NCBI GenBank assembly: GCA_905207485.1
Contig: CAJLLL010000003.1
Location: forward strand, 16,415-80,414
Direction of reading: 5' to 3'
Origin: an uncultured Phascolarctobacterium sp.
GTDB lineage: Bacteria; Bacillota; Negativicutes; Acidaminococcales; Acidaminococcaceae
Length of the DNA: 64,000 nucleotides
Below the pieces are notes generated by a model. That model saw nothing but the letters and a program-made list of their open reading frames with translations. It searched no databases and had not been told where the DNA came from. Position numbers and translations under genes: made by a program. This document shows positions 8,869 through 17,462 of this stretch, one piece after another. Position 1 is the first letter of the stretch, and every line of letters starts with the position of its first letter.

Positions 8869-11787
8869 TCAGCATTCAAAACCAAGGGCAGCAAACAGGC
8901 TGCGCAGCCTTATGCGTGCAGCGCCAAGGTTTTCAATATCATCAATTTTTATCTGGGTATAAATTTTACCGTGTTCTTCAAGAATGCGGCGGCATTCATC
9001 TGCCGTAATGGCATCGCAGCCGCAGCCGAAGCTGACGAGTTGAACCATATTCATATCATTGTTTTCCGCTGTGTATTTGGCAGCGGCGTAAAGACGGCTA
9101 TGGTAGGTCCACTGATTTAAAACTTCAAGGTCTTCGTTTAAATCCTTGCGCCCTATTTCACCGGTTATGGCATCCTCGCTGATTAAGGCTGCACCGAGAC
9201 CGGTAATAAGGCGGTCAATGCCATGGTTGATTTTGGGGTCTGTATGGTAAGGGCGGCCGGCTAAAACAACTATTGGCATACCATTGCTGCGTGCTTCTTC
9301 AATGATTTTTTTGCCCTGTGCCTTAACCCTGTCTTCAAAAGCATGGTAAGCGTTAAAAGCAGGCGTCAGAGCTTTTTTGATTTCTTTTTCGCTTAAATCC
9401 GTGTAAACGGGATGCAGCATTTTGTAAACTTCTTGAGTAAGGCGTTTTCTGTTTAAAAGGCCTAAATAATCATAGAAGAAATGGATGTTTTTAAGTTCTT
9501 CGATATTGGCAGCAAGGACTTCCGGATAGTAAGCAACCACCGGGCAGTTATAGCAGTTTTGCGAAGTATCCTCATCGACATTATAAGTCATGCAGGGGTA
9601 GAAAATACTCGTTACTCCCTGCGCCAGCAGCCATTTGATATGCCCGTGCATCATTTTGGCAGGATAGCATACGGTATCGCTGGGAATGGTGTTCTGTCCC
9701 TTTTGGAAAATGGTTTTATCATTAATGGGGCTTGTAATTACTTCAAAGCCGAGCTCTGTAAAGAACGTATGCCAAAACGGCAGCAGTTCGTACATATTAA
9801 GGCCGAGCGGTAAACCTATTTTTCCCCGTTTGCCGGGGATGGGCTTCAATTCTTCAAGCTGCTGCAGCTTGTAACGGTAAAGGTTCAGGCTGTCGTTTGG
9901 CGCACAATGGGTTACCGGGCGTTCGCAGCGGTTGCCGCTGATATAAGGTTTGCCATCGGCAAAAATATTAACTGTTAAATGGCAATGGTTGCTGCATAAA
10001 CCGCAGGTTACAGATTTAACTGTATGTGAGAAACTGCGAAGCTGTTCAAGGCTGATAAGCGTTGATTCCTGTCCGTGAAGTTTGCTGCGCTCCTGGGCAT
10101 ATAATGCTGCGCCGTAGGCACCCATCAATCCGGCTATATCCGGGCGCACAACTTCAAGGTTTAATTCCTGTTCAAAGGCACGCAGTACGCAGTTGTTTAA
10201 AAAGGTACCGCCCTGCACTACAATATGCTTGCCTAAATCTTCCTCGCTGCTGGGGCGTATAACCTTAAACAGTGCGTTTTTTACAATGCTTATGCAAAGC
10301 CCGGCACTGATGTTCGCTACGGAAGCACCGTCTTTTTGTGCCTGTTTTACGTTGCTGTTCATAAATACGGTGCAACGGCTGCCGAGGTCTACCGGTTTGT
10401 CGGCAAACAGGCCTATTTGTGCAAAATCTTCCGCTGTGTAGCCGAGAATGCCGGCAAAAGTCTGCAAAAAGCTGCCGCATCCGCTGGAGCAGGCTTCATT
10501 TAAAAAGATATTATCAATGCAGCCATTATGAATTTTTAAGCATTTTATGTCCTGTCCGCCGATATCGAGAATAAAATCAACTTTCGGCAGCAGGCTTTTG
10601 GCTGCAATAAAATGCGCCATGGTTTCAACAATGCCGAAATCAGCGTGGAAGGCATGCTTTATCAGTTCTTCGCCATAACCGGTAACGGCGCAGGACAAAA
10701 TTTTGCAATTTGGGTATTTGGTATAGAAATTGGTAAGATAATCGCGTACGGCGATAACCGGATTGCCTTTATTGCTCTGGTAAAAGGAATCCAAAAGTTT
10801 GCCGTCCGGGGCAACTGCGGCGATTTTTATTGTGGTGCTGCCGCTGTCAATACCCAGATATGCTTCGGTTGCAGTGTTTATATCGCCGCGCGGCACGTTG
10901 TCGCGCGTATGGCGTGCAATAAAGGCATTATATTCATCGGTGTTGTTAAACAGCGGCGGCAGATGTTCAAATTCACGGTTGGCATCGGCGGCGCGCATTT
11001 TTTCTGTTAAAGTTGTCAGGTCAACAGTATGCTCCGCACAAAAAGCGCAGCCGATGGCTACGTAGTACAAACTGTTATCCGGGCAGGTACCGGTCAAATT
11101 TAAAATTTTATCGAAGCTTGCCCGCAGGCAGCCGAAAAATGTCAATGGGCCGCCAAGGTAAAGCACGTTGCCTCTGATTGGCCGCCCTTTGGCAAGTCCG
11201 GTTACAGCCTGGCTGGCAACAGCATCAAAAATGCTTGCTGCAAGGTCATTTTTTTCAGCGCCCTGGTTAAGCAGCGGCTGAATATCGCTTTTGGCAAATA
11301 CGCCGCAGCGGCTGGCAATGGTATAGCGGGTTTTGGCAGTAGCGGCAAGTTTGTCAAGTTCTTCTGCCGGTACATTTAATAATGATGCCATTTGGTCTAT
11401 GAACGCGCCTGTGCCGCCTGCGCAGCTATCGTTCATGCGTGCATCGAAATGGTGTCCCAAAAATAAAATTTTAGCATCTTCGCCGCCCAGTTCGATAACA
11501 ACATCAGTATTGGGGTTCAGGCGTTCCGTACATATTTTTTCGGCAAAAACTTCCTGCACAAATTGTACCCCGCAGGCTTCGGCAACGCCTATGCCTGCAC
11601 TGCCGCTTATGGCAAGGCGGGCTGATTTCAGCCACGGCATTTGTGCGTTAAGCTCATCTAAAATATTTTTAATTGTTTCCGTAATACGGCTGGCATGCCG
11701 GGCATATTTACTGAAAAGCAGTTTTCCGGCATCATCGAGCACTGCTATTTTAACAGTAGTGCTGCCAATATCCAAACCTATCTGCAT
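8869..11787 (-). CDS. Tandem BadF/BcrA-type activase with DUF2229 region
   Basis: 972 residues made of two consecutive ASKHA ATPase modules. The first opens with GLDIGSTTVKIAVLD (residues 3-17); the second has GIDSGSTTIKIAAV near residue 312. Each has a cluster-binding Gly-Cys element (CAGGTGAF near 122; CSSGCGSF near 434), as in the homodimeric activators that deliver electrons to 2-hydroxyacyl-CoA dehydratases with ATP hydrolysis. The C-terminal third resembles DUF2229 and contains SFGCGCDAIT near residue 926. The start follows GGAGGACT. The pair with the 411-residue gene downstream probably forms one ATP-driven low-potential electron-transfer system; substrate unknown. Confidence 0.85.
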   Translation of the reverse strand: MQIGLDIGSTTVKIAVLDDAGKLLFSKYARHASRITETIKNILDELNAQMPWLKSARLAISGSAGIGVAEACGVQFVQEVFAEKICTERLNPNTDVVIELGGEDAKILFLGHHFDARMNDSCAGGTGAFIDQMASLLNVPAEELDKLAATAKTRYTIASRCGVFAKSDIQPLLNQGAEKNDLAASIFDAVASQAVTGLAKGRPIRGNVLYLGGPLTFFGCLRASFDKILNLTGTCPDNSLYYVAIGCAFCAEHTVDLTTLTEKMRAADANREFEHLPPLFNNTDEYNAFIARHTRDNVPRGDINTATEAYLGIDSGSTTIKIAAVAPDGKLLDSFYQSNKGNPVIAVRDYLTNFYTKYPNCKILSCAVTGYGEELIKHAFHADFGIVETMAHFIAAKSLLPKVDFILDIGGQDIKCLKIHNGCIDNIFLNEACSSGCGSFLQTFAGILGYTAEDFAQIGLFADKPVDLGSRCTVFMNSNVKQAQKDGASVANISAGLCISIVKNALFKVIRPSSEEDLGKHIVVQGGTFLNNCVLRAFEQELNLEVVRPDIAGLMGAYGAALYAQERSKLHGQESTLISLEQLRSFSHTVKSVTCGLCSNHCHLTVNIFADGKPYISGNRCERPVTHCAPNDSLNLYRYKLQQLEELKPIPGKRGKIGLPLGLNMYELLPFWHTFFTELGFEVITSPINDKTIFQKGQNTIPSDTVCYPAKMMHGHIKWLLAQGVTSIFYPCMTYNVDEDTSQNCYNCPVVAYYPEVLAANIEELKNIHFFYDYLGLLNRKRLTQEVYKMLHPVYTDLSEKEIKKALTPAFNAYHAFEDRVKAQGKKIIEEARSNGMPIVVLAGRPYHTDPKINHGIDRLITGLGAALISEDAITGEIGRKDLNEDLEVLNQWTYHSRLYAAAKYTAENNDMNMVQLVSFGCGCDAITADECRRILEEHGKIYTQIKIDDIENLGAARIRLRSLFAALGFEC

Positions 11788-11817
11788 ACAAAGTCCTCCA
11801 AGCAGAATGTATGGCTA

Positions 11818-12130
11818 ATTAATAAAAAATATTTGTTTTAAATTTGCGTCTGCTTTCTATAATATCACATTTTTGACACAATTTCCAGTATTTTAGAATA
11901 AAAGATATAAATTTAAATGTATAATTTCTTTTGAGTTAGCATTTGCTTACATCATATTATATAATACACCTTATTTGTTATTTGTAAATAGGCGTATAAA
12001 AATCTCAAAATGCCAAAATATGCTTTAAAAGCATAATATTTGTTGAAATTAAGTATTTGTTTTTGATAATGGGGATTTTTATAATATGTAGTGCGATTAT
12101 TAAAAATGAATTTCAGAAAGGGGTTTTATA
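11818..12130. other. AT-rich intergenic region between divergent genes
   Basis: About 310 bases with no credible ORF. It must hold the promoters of the activase operon (minus) and of the MFS gene (plus), but no clearly spaced -35/-10 pair stands out. No riboswitch or RNA motif was recognised. Confidence 0.5.
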
Positions 12131-13306
12131 ATGCTGTCATCTAAAAATAATTTACTGATTTTTATTTTAACTGTCGGCGTTTTCAGTATCATCAATACAG
12201 AAATGGGTGTTATAGGTATTTTGCCATTATTGGCTGAACGTTTTGGCATTACTATTTCTCATGCAGGCCTGCTGATAAGCATGTTTGCTTTGGCAGTAGC
12301 TTTTTCGGGCCCTGTAATGCCGTTAGTGTTCAGCGGCATTAACCGTAAAAAAGTAATGCTGTTTGTTTTGGGTTTGTTTTCACTTGGCAATATTATAAGT
12401 ATTTTTACGGATAATTTTACTGTTGCGCTGTTGGCGCGCGTTGTACCGGCAATTTTTCATCCGGTTTATTGTTCGCTGGCGTTCAGCGTTGCTGGGTCTT
12501 CCGTACCGGAACAGGACCGGCTGAAAGCAGTTGCCAAGGTAATTGTCGGTGTATCTGCCGGCATGGTGCTTGGCGTGCCTATAAGCAGTTTTGTTGCCAG
12601 CAATTTTTCTCTTGATGCGGCAATGGCGGTATTTGCGGCCGGCAACATACTTGCGTTTGCGGCAACGCTTTTATTTGTACCGTCTCTGCCTGTTGAGGAA
12701 CGTGTTTCTTACAAGGAACAGCTTGGGTTATTAAAGCGGCCGGTGCTTATACTTTCAATTATCGGCATTATTTTTATGAATGGCGCCGTATTCGGAGTTT
12801 TTGGTTTCTTTTCCGGTTATCTTGAGAGCATTACAAAACTTTCGTGGAATACTATCAGCGGCGTGCTTTTAATTTATGGAGCTGCTAATATAGCGGGCAA
12901 CATAATTGGCGGGCATTTATTAAGCAAAGCTCCGGTACGGACTGCTGTGCTGTTTCCGGTAGTATTGGCGGCTGTCTTTACTGTATTTTATTTTGTCGGA
13001 ACTTCCGCTGCTGCGGTATTTGCCGTTACGCTGTTGTGGGGCATTTTGGGCGGCATAAACGTAAACATAAATCAGTACTGGATTACTTCAGCTGCGCCGG
13101 AAGCTCCGGATTTTGCCAACGGATTATTTTTAACTGCGGCAAATCTTGGCACAACTTTTGGTACGGTTTTATGCGGTGAAATTATTGCAGCATTTGGCAT
13201 GGAAGTAATGATGTTTGGCGGCGTAATTTTTTTGGGACTGTGTTTTGTGTTTATGTGTGCCCGCGTTTACGCCGGCAGGCAGATGAATCCGGTTCCTTCC
13301 GTATAA
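12131..13306 (+). CDS. MFS transporter, drug/sugar efflux (AraJ/YdhP-like) type
   Basis: 391 residues, about 12 hydrophobic segments, no signal peptide beyond the first helix. The N-terminal region TEMGVIGILPLLAERFGI and the following loop with basic residues (GINRKKVML) are typical of the DHA1/AraJ-like subgroup of the major facilitator superfamily, usually proton-coupled efflux pumps. It is a single-gene unit between the activase operon and tRNA-Lys. The start ATG follows AAAGGGG. The substrate cannot be inferred from the sequence or the neighbours. Confidence 0.85.
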   Translation: MLSSKNNLLIFILTVGVFSIINTEMGVIGILPLLAERFGITISHAGLLISMFALAVAFSGPVMPLVFSGINRKKVMLFVLGLFSLGNIISIFTDNFTVALLARVVPAIFHPVYCSLAFSVAGSSVPEQDRLKAVAKVIVGVSAGMVLGVPISSFVASNFSLDAAMAVFAAGNILAFAATLLFVPSLPVEERVSYKEQLGLLKRPVLILSIIGIIFMNGAVFGVFGFFSGYLESITKLSWNTISGVLLIYGAANIAGNIIGGHLLSKAPVRTAVLFPVVLAAVFTVFYFVGTSAAAVFAVTLLWGILGGINVNINQYWITSAAPEAPDFANGLFLTAANLGTTFGTVLCGEIIAAFGMEVMMFGGVIFLGLCFVFMCARVYAGRQMNPVPSV

Positions 13307-13407
13307 AATTGCTGCCGGCACGGTAGAACATTTTATGCCTTTGATATAAGTGCAGATAAAGTTGTGAGAGGTTGCAAATAAAATTTAAAATAAATTTTGG
13401 AAAATGC

Positions 13408-13436
13408 TTGACATTTTCTTTTTTGGTTTGTATAAT
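13408..13436 (+). promoter_or_regulatory. Sigma-70-type promoter of tRNA-Lys
   Basis: TTGACA (13408-13413), a 17-bp spacer and TATAAT (13431-13436) form a full consensus promoter 43 bp before the mature tRNA. Confidence 0.9.
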
Positions 13437-13479
13437 GGTTATGTTGCTGAAACGGGCTTGACGTTTTAACAACGGATGT

Positions 13480-13555
13480 GATCCACTAGCTCAGTCGGTA
13501 GAGCACCTGACTTTTAATCAGGGTGTCCCGAGTTCGAGTCTCGGGTGGATCACCA
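13480..13555 (+). tRNA. tRNA-Lys (anticodon UUU)
   Basis: A 76-base cloverleaf with acceptor stem GATCCAC/GTGGATC, D-loop AGTCGGTA, anticodon stem CCTGA/TCAGG enclosing CTTTTAA (anticodon TTT), T-loop TTCGAGT, and an encoded CCA end. Confidence 0.97.
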
Positions 13556-13667
13556 TTTTTTTATCTATTGAACGCTGTACTCTGTGGGTACGGCGTTTTT
13601 TGTTTTTATAAAATTTTAAAAATGAAATCTGAATACATTTATTTTGCTGCTTGGAGTTTCTTTCAAC

Positions 13668-13696
13668 TTGCGCACAGTCGTAAATTTACTTACAAT
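13668..13696 (+). promoter_or_regulatory. Candidate promoter of the LysR gene
   Basis: TTGCGC (13668-13673), a 17-bp spacer and TACAAT (13691-13696), 36 bp before the chosen ATG. Confidence 0.55.
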
Positions 13697-13731
13697 AATT
13701 ATAAGCAGGTTATGTAAGGCAGGTGGCGCAT

Positions 13732-14622
13732 ATGGAATTACGCATATTAAGATATTTTTTAATGGTAGCGCGTGAAGAAAATATTACCCGCGCGGCAAAT
13801 TTGCTGCATGTTACGCAGCCGACGCTGAGCCGTCAGCTAATGCAGCTTGAAGAAGAACTTGGGGTAAAACTTTTTTGCCGCAGCAGCCACCGCATTTCTC
13901 TTACAGATGAGGGGCTTCTTTTAAAGCGGCGCGCGCAGGAAATTTTGGAACTTGCAGAGCGTACGGAAAAGGAAGTATCGCGGCGAGAAGACAGCCTGAT
14001 GGGTGAAATTGCCATCGGCTGCGGCGAAACAAGGAACATGGCTGTGCTGGCGGAGGTAATGGCAGAGTTCCGCCGCAAATATCCGCTGGTGCGGTTTAAT
14101 GTTTATACGGCAATTGCCGATGATGTTAAAGAACGCATTGAAAACGGACTTTTGGATATAGGGCTTTTGATGGAACCTGTGGATATAAGTAAGTATGAAT
14201 TTATCCGCCTGCCTAAAAAGGAAGAGTGGGGAGTTCTGGTGCGGGCAGATTCGCCGCTGGCGCAGAAAAATGCAGTTGCTCCGCAGGATTTATTGGGAAC
14301 GCCGCTGTTAATGGTTAAGCGCGAACTGTCGCGCAATGAAATTGCCAATTGGTTTGGCGATTACTATAACAGCATGGAAATAGCTTCGACATATACGCTT
14401 ATTTTAAATGCGGCGATAATGGTTCGCAGCGGCGTTGGCGCGGCACTGTGCTTTGATATAGAGCATTATTATAAAGATTTGCGTTTTGTTCCGTTTATGC
14501 CGCAGCTGAAAACGGGAGCGGTGCTGGCGTGGAAGAAAAGCCAGCGGCTGACGCCTGCGGTGGAGGAGTTTATAAAAGATATCCGGCTATACGTTATGGG
14601 CATTTCAGAGAATAAAATATAG
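13732..14622 (+). CDS. LysR-family transcriptional regulator
   Basis: 296 residues from the ATG at 13732, which has GGCAGGTGG about 6 bases upstream and gives the usual LysR N-terminus MELRILRYFLMVA. A longer in-frame GTG at 13723 is less likely. The winged helix-turn-helix is at residues 18-60 (ITRAANLLHVTQPTLSRQL), followed by a periplasmic-binding-type effector domain. It lies just upstream of the Tat-exported DUF6282-like / aldo-keto reductase operon and may control it, but a terminator-like hairpin separates them. No effector can be inferred. Confidence 0.9.
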   Translation: MELRILRYFLMVAREENITRAANLLHVTQPTLSRQLMQLEEELGVKLFCRSSHRISLTDEGLLLKRRAQEILELAERTEKEVSRREDSLMGEIAIGCGETRNMAVLAEVMAEFRRKYPLVRFNVYTAIADDVKERIENGLLDIGLLMEPVDISKYEFIRLPKKEEWGVLVRADSPLAQKNAVAPQDLLGTPLLMVKRELSRNEIANWFGDYYNSMEIASTYTLILNAAIMVRSGVGAALCFDIEHYYKDLRFVPFMPQLKTGAVLAWKKSQRLTPAVEEFIKDIRLYVMGISENKI

Positions 14623-14654
14623 GTATTAGATTATTTAATACGCACATAATACAA

Positions 14655-14687
14655 TGTAGGTGTAACAAATTGCACCTGCATTTTTTT
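14655..14687 (+). terminator. Intrinsic terminator of the LysR gene
   Basis: An 11-bp stem (TGTAGGTGTAA with TTGCACCTGCA, two wobble pairs) has a 4-base loop and a run of seven T. The core is also a near-perfect dyad and could double as an operator for the next operon. Confidence 0.65.
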
Positions 14688-14710
14688 ATGCGGTAAAGGA
14701 GGGGAAGAAA

Positions 14711-15697
14711 ATGGAAGCAATGTCGCGGCGTGAATTTTTAAAAGGCGCTGCTGCGGTAGCAGGCGGCGCAATGATGATGAATGGGTTCCAGGCATTTCCT
14801 TCGGCAGAAGCAGCCGGGAAGGATTTACCGGCATATGATGAACTGCTGCAGGGCGTATGCGATATTCATATTCATTTGGCACCGGATGTTAAAGCACGCA
14901 GTATTGATGAATATAATTTTGCACGCAGAGCCAAAGCCGCAGGTTACCGTGCGGTAATGTATAAATCTAACGAATGGAGCTGCCATGACAGGGCATATTT
15001 AATCCGCTGGGCACTGCCTGATTTTGAAGTGTTCGGCAGTTTGTGCCTGAACTTTACCAGCGGTGATAAAATAAATGTTTATGCAGCTAAAATGGCTGCT
15101 GCAACAACCGGCAAAACATGCCGCTGTATATGGATGCCAACGCAGGCGGCGGTGTATCATCAAAATTGTTTTGGGAAAAAGGGCAGCGGCATACCTGTTA
15201 CCGGCAGAAACGGCAGACTGCTGCCGGAAGTAGTGCAGGTTATGGAAATATGCGCCGAAAACGGAATTATTTTTGCAACAGGGCATTCAGCACCGGAAGA
15301 GAGTATTTTAATGGCGCAAAAAGCCCATGAGATGGGGTTTGGCAAACTGGTAATTACGCATCCCAACACAACTGTATGGAAAATGACGGCAGAACAAATT
15401 AAACGCTGCGTTGATTACGGAGCGTATATAGAATACTGTTATCTCGGCCGGTTGTGGGGAGAAGGCACTGCCATGCCGGAATATGTGCGCCAGACGGGTG
15501 AAGAATTTTTAAACTATGTGCGCATTGCACTGGAACGCAGTTTTATCAGTACGGATTTAGGGCAGGCAGGTATGCCCGACCCGCTGGATGGTATGCGCGC
15601 CTGTATTAATGAACTGCTTGATGCAGGAATGTCCCGGCGTGAAATAGATTTGCTTGTACGGAAAAATCCGTCTTATTTAATTGGATTGGAGGGATAA
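14711..15697 (+). CDS. Tat-exported amidohydrolase-like (DUF6282-type) protein
   Basis: 328 residues. A twin-arginine signal is visible at residues 5-11 (SRREFLK), followed by an Ala/Gly-rich hydrophobic stretch. The mature part starts with a metal-dependent-hydrolase pattern: DIHIHLAPD near residue 54, then ATGHSAPEE and VITHPNT near 197 and 216, and a late aspartate (FISTDLGQ). These fit a TIM-barrel amidohydrolase of the DUF6282 kind, so a metal-dependent hydrolase outside the cytoplasmic membrane is inferred. GGAGGGG precedes the ATG. It is followed after 3 bp by the aldo-keto reductase gene. Substrate unknown. Confidence 0.75.
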   Translation: MEAMSRREFLKGAAAVAGGAMMMNGFQAFPSAEAAGKDLPAYDELLQGVCDIHIHLAPDVKARSIDEYNFARRAKAAGYRAVMYKSNEWSCHDRAYLIRWALPDFEVFGSLCLNFTSGDKINVYAAKMAAATTGKTCRCIWMPTQAAVYHQNCFGKKGSGIPVTGRNGRLLPEVVQVMEICAENGIIFATGHSAPEESILMAQKAHEMGFGKLVITHPNTTVWKMTAEQIKRCVDYGAYIEYCYLGRLWGEGTAMPEYVRQTGEEFLNYVRIALERSFISTDLGQAGMPDPLDGMRACINELLDAGMSRREIDLLVRKNPSYLIGLEG

Positions 15698-15700
15698 GCT

Positions 15701-16990
15701 ATGGCAATGAGCAGACGTCAATTTTTAAAAGGCGCGGCGGCAATGGTGGCAGGAAGTATGTTGATGACGGATAAACTTGATGCGGCGGAAGCTGCGGAAA
15801 AAATTAATCCAAAAGACATTTTAAACTACAACCCCAAAATGCAGTACCGTCCAATGGGGCGTACCGGCGTTAATGTATCTGCACTTGGTTTTGGCATGCT
15901 GCGCCTGCCTGTACTGGCAGACGGAAAAACCGTTGATATGAACCAGACTACAGAAATGGTGCACCGTGCAATTGACGGCGGCGTAAATTATATAGATACC
16001 GGGCGCGTATATCTTGGCGGGCAAAGCGAACTTGCCGTTGGCAAGGCACTGGCAGGCGGCTGGCGCGACCGTGTGTATGTTACCAGTAAATCGCCGTGGT
16101 GGATTATGGAACGGCCGGAAGATTTTGAAAAGTTTTTTGATGAATCGCGCCGTGCGCTGAACACAGACGTGATTGATTTTTACCATATTCATATGATTAT
16201 GCACCGCGGCTGGAAGGAAAAAGTTCTGCCTTTCAGGCTGCTTGATAAAATAAGCAAATTAAAAGCCGAAGGCAAAATACGTTTTGCAGGTTTTTCGTTT
16301 CACGACCGCCTTGAACTTTTTAAAGAGGTTTTAGAGGCTAAGCCGGACTGGGATTTTTGCCTTATTCAGCATAATTATCTTGATTTTGAATATGAAGCCG
16401 GTGTGCTTGGACCTAAATACGCCGCTGCCAACGGGATGGGGCTGGCAGTTATGAAGCCTGCGCGCACGGGATTTTTGGCAAACCTGCCGGATACAATGCG
16501 CAAGGCATTAGCATCTACCGGCGTACATAAACCTGATAACGAATGGGCGCTTGATTATTTGTGGGATATTCCGGAAGTAAGCGTTGCTGTAAGCGGCATG
16601 GGCTCAATGAAAGATGTGGAAGCAAACCTTGATTACGCTTCGCGGGCCAAACCCAATATGCTTACGCCGGCAGAACGTGAAGCGCTTGGCAATGCTATCC
16701 GGGCGTACCGGGAAACACCAGGGCATATTGATTGCACCGGCTGTTATAAGTGTATACCCTGCCCGCATAATGTAGCCATTGGTTATATTTTTGCCTACGT
16801 TTATAATAATTACCTGCTGCATAAAGATATGGACAGGGCAATGTTTGACTACACAACATCGATGTCGCCAATTCAGCGCGGGGCTCCGGCATCTGCCTGC
16901 ACTGACTGCGGAGAATGCCTGGCTAAATGCCCGCAGAAACTGAATATACCGGAACACTTAAAAACAGTTGCCGGAACTTTTGGCAAATAA
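15701..16990 (+). CDS. Tat-exported aldo-keto reductase fused to a ferredoxin-type Fe-S domain
   Basis: 429 residues. Twin-arginine signal SRRQFLK at residues 4-10. Residues about 47-325 form an aldo-keto reductase barrel with the catalytic tetrad visible: Asp and Tyr in DTGRVYLGG, Lys in VTSKSP, His in FYHIHM. Residues about 345-425 hold two cysteine groups (CTGCYKCIPC and CTDCGECLAKCP), as in the 4Fe-4S-containing AKR family. Export through Tat, which carries folded cofactor-loaded proteins, fits an Fe-S protein. It is odd for an NAD(P)H-type enzyme to work outside the membrane, so electrons may enter through the clusters. It is the second gene of a three-gene operon. Confidence 0.85.
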   Translation: MAMSRRQFLKGAAAMVAGSMLMTDKLDAAEAAEKINPKDILNYNPKMQYRPMGRTGVNVSALGFGMLRLPVLADGKTVDMNQTTEMVHRAIDGGVNYIDTGRVYLGGQSELAVGKALAGGWRDRVYVTSKSPWWIMERPEDFEKFFDESRRALNTDVIDFYHIHMIMHRGWKEKVLPFRLLDKISKLKAEGKIRFAGFSFHDRLELFKEVLEAKPDWDFCLIQHNYLDFEYEAGVLGPKYAAANGMGLAVMKPARTGFLANLPDTMRKALASTGVHKPDNEWALDYLWDIPEVSVAVSGMGSMKDVEANLDYASRAKPNMLTPAEREALGNAIRAYRETPGHIDCTGCYKCIPCPHNVAIGYIFAYVYNNYLLHKDMDRAMFDYTTSMSPIQRGAPASACTDCGECLAKCPQKLNIPEHLKTVAGTFGK

Positions 16991-17001
16991 CGGGGGATTA
17001 C

Positions 17002-17358
17002 ATGACTATTGATGAAGCAAGCGAGCGCTACAACATACCGTTGGAAATTTTGCGTGAGTATGAAAGTTGGGGGCTGTGCGGCGCAGTAAAAAAAGTAATG
17101 GGGTCATGGCAGTATGATGACAGTGACCTGGAACGTTTAAGCCTTATTATGACTTTGCATGACATTGGTTTTGCCAACGGAGAAATTGAAAATTATATGA
17201 AGCTGTTGGCAGAAGGCAAAAATACAGAAGCCGAACGTATGCGGATGCTGAATAAAAAACATAGTGCCATGCTTGATGAAATACATTTCCGCGAAAAACA
17301 GCTTGACAGGCTTAACTACCTGCGCTACGAAATAGAAAAGAAAAATGCCGTTCTTTAA
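17002..17358 (+). CDS. Short MerR-family regulator
   Basis: 118 residues from the ATG at 17002, preceded by GGGGGA; longer in-frame starts would overlap the reductase gene. The N-terminal helix-turn-helix (MTIDEASERYNIPLEILREY) and a long C-terminal helix (KHSAMLDEIHFREKQLDRL) fit MerR proteins of the AdhR/NmlR size class. The usual RYYE motif is replaced by EYES and there is no cysteine at the position used by AdhR. It is third in the operon of the Tat-exported hydrolase and reductase, so it probably regulates them or itself. Confidence 0.75.
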   Translation: MTIDEASERYNIPLEILREYESWGLCGAVKKVMGSWQYDDSDLERLSLIMTLHDIGFANGEIENYMKLLAEGKNTEAERMRMLNKKHSAMLDEIHFREKQLDRLNYLRYEIEKKNAVL

Positions 17359-17371
17359 AAGAACGGCATAT
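17344..17371 (+). terminator. Intrinsic terminator of the Tat-hydrolase/reductase/MerR operon
   Basis: The 11-bp stem ATGCCGTTCTT/AAGAACGGCAT overlaps the stop codon. A second hairpin, TGCCTTCCT-GAAA-AGGAAGGCA, follows at 17395-17416 with a nearby TTTTTT. Confidence 0.7.
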
Positions 17372-17394
17372 ATATGAAAAGTTTTAATTTTTAT

Positions 17395-17429
17395 GCTGCC
17401 TTCCTGAAAAGGAAGGCATTAATTTTTTA
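17395..17429. terminator. Second hairpin terminator between convergent genes
   Basis: TGCCTTCCT-GAAA-AGGAAGGCA is followed by TTAATTTTTT on the plus strand. It lies 34 bp from the 3' end of the Sel1-repeat gene and may also serve that gene. Confidence 0.6.
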
Positions 17430-17462
17430 GGAAAAATTGCATACTATAAAATGCAGGTGTTT

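Noticed and set aside
13650..13672. CTTGGAGTTTCTTTCAACTTG as a further AdhR-type site upstream of the LysR gene
   Set aside because: No TTGACT and no 19-bp spacing to a -10; the dyad is imperfect.
13523..13717. 64-codon plus-strand ORF
   Set aside because: It starts inside the tRNA-Lys gene, has no ribosome-binding site and covers the LysR promoter.
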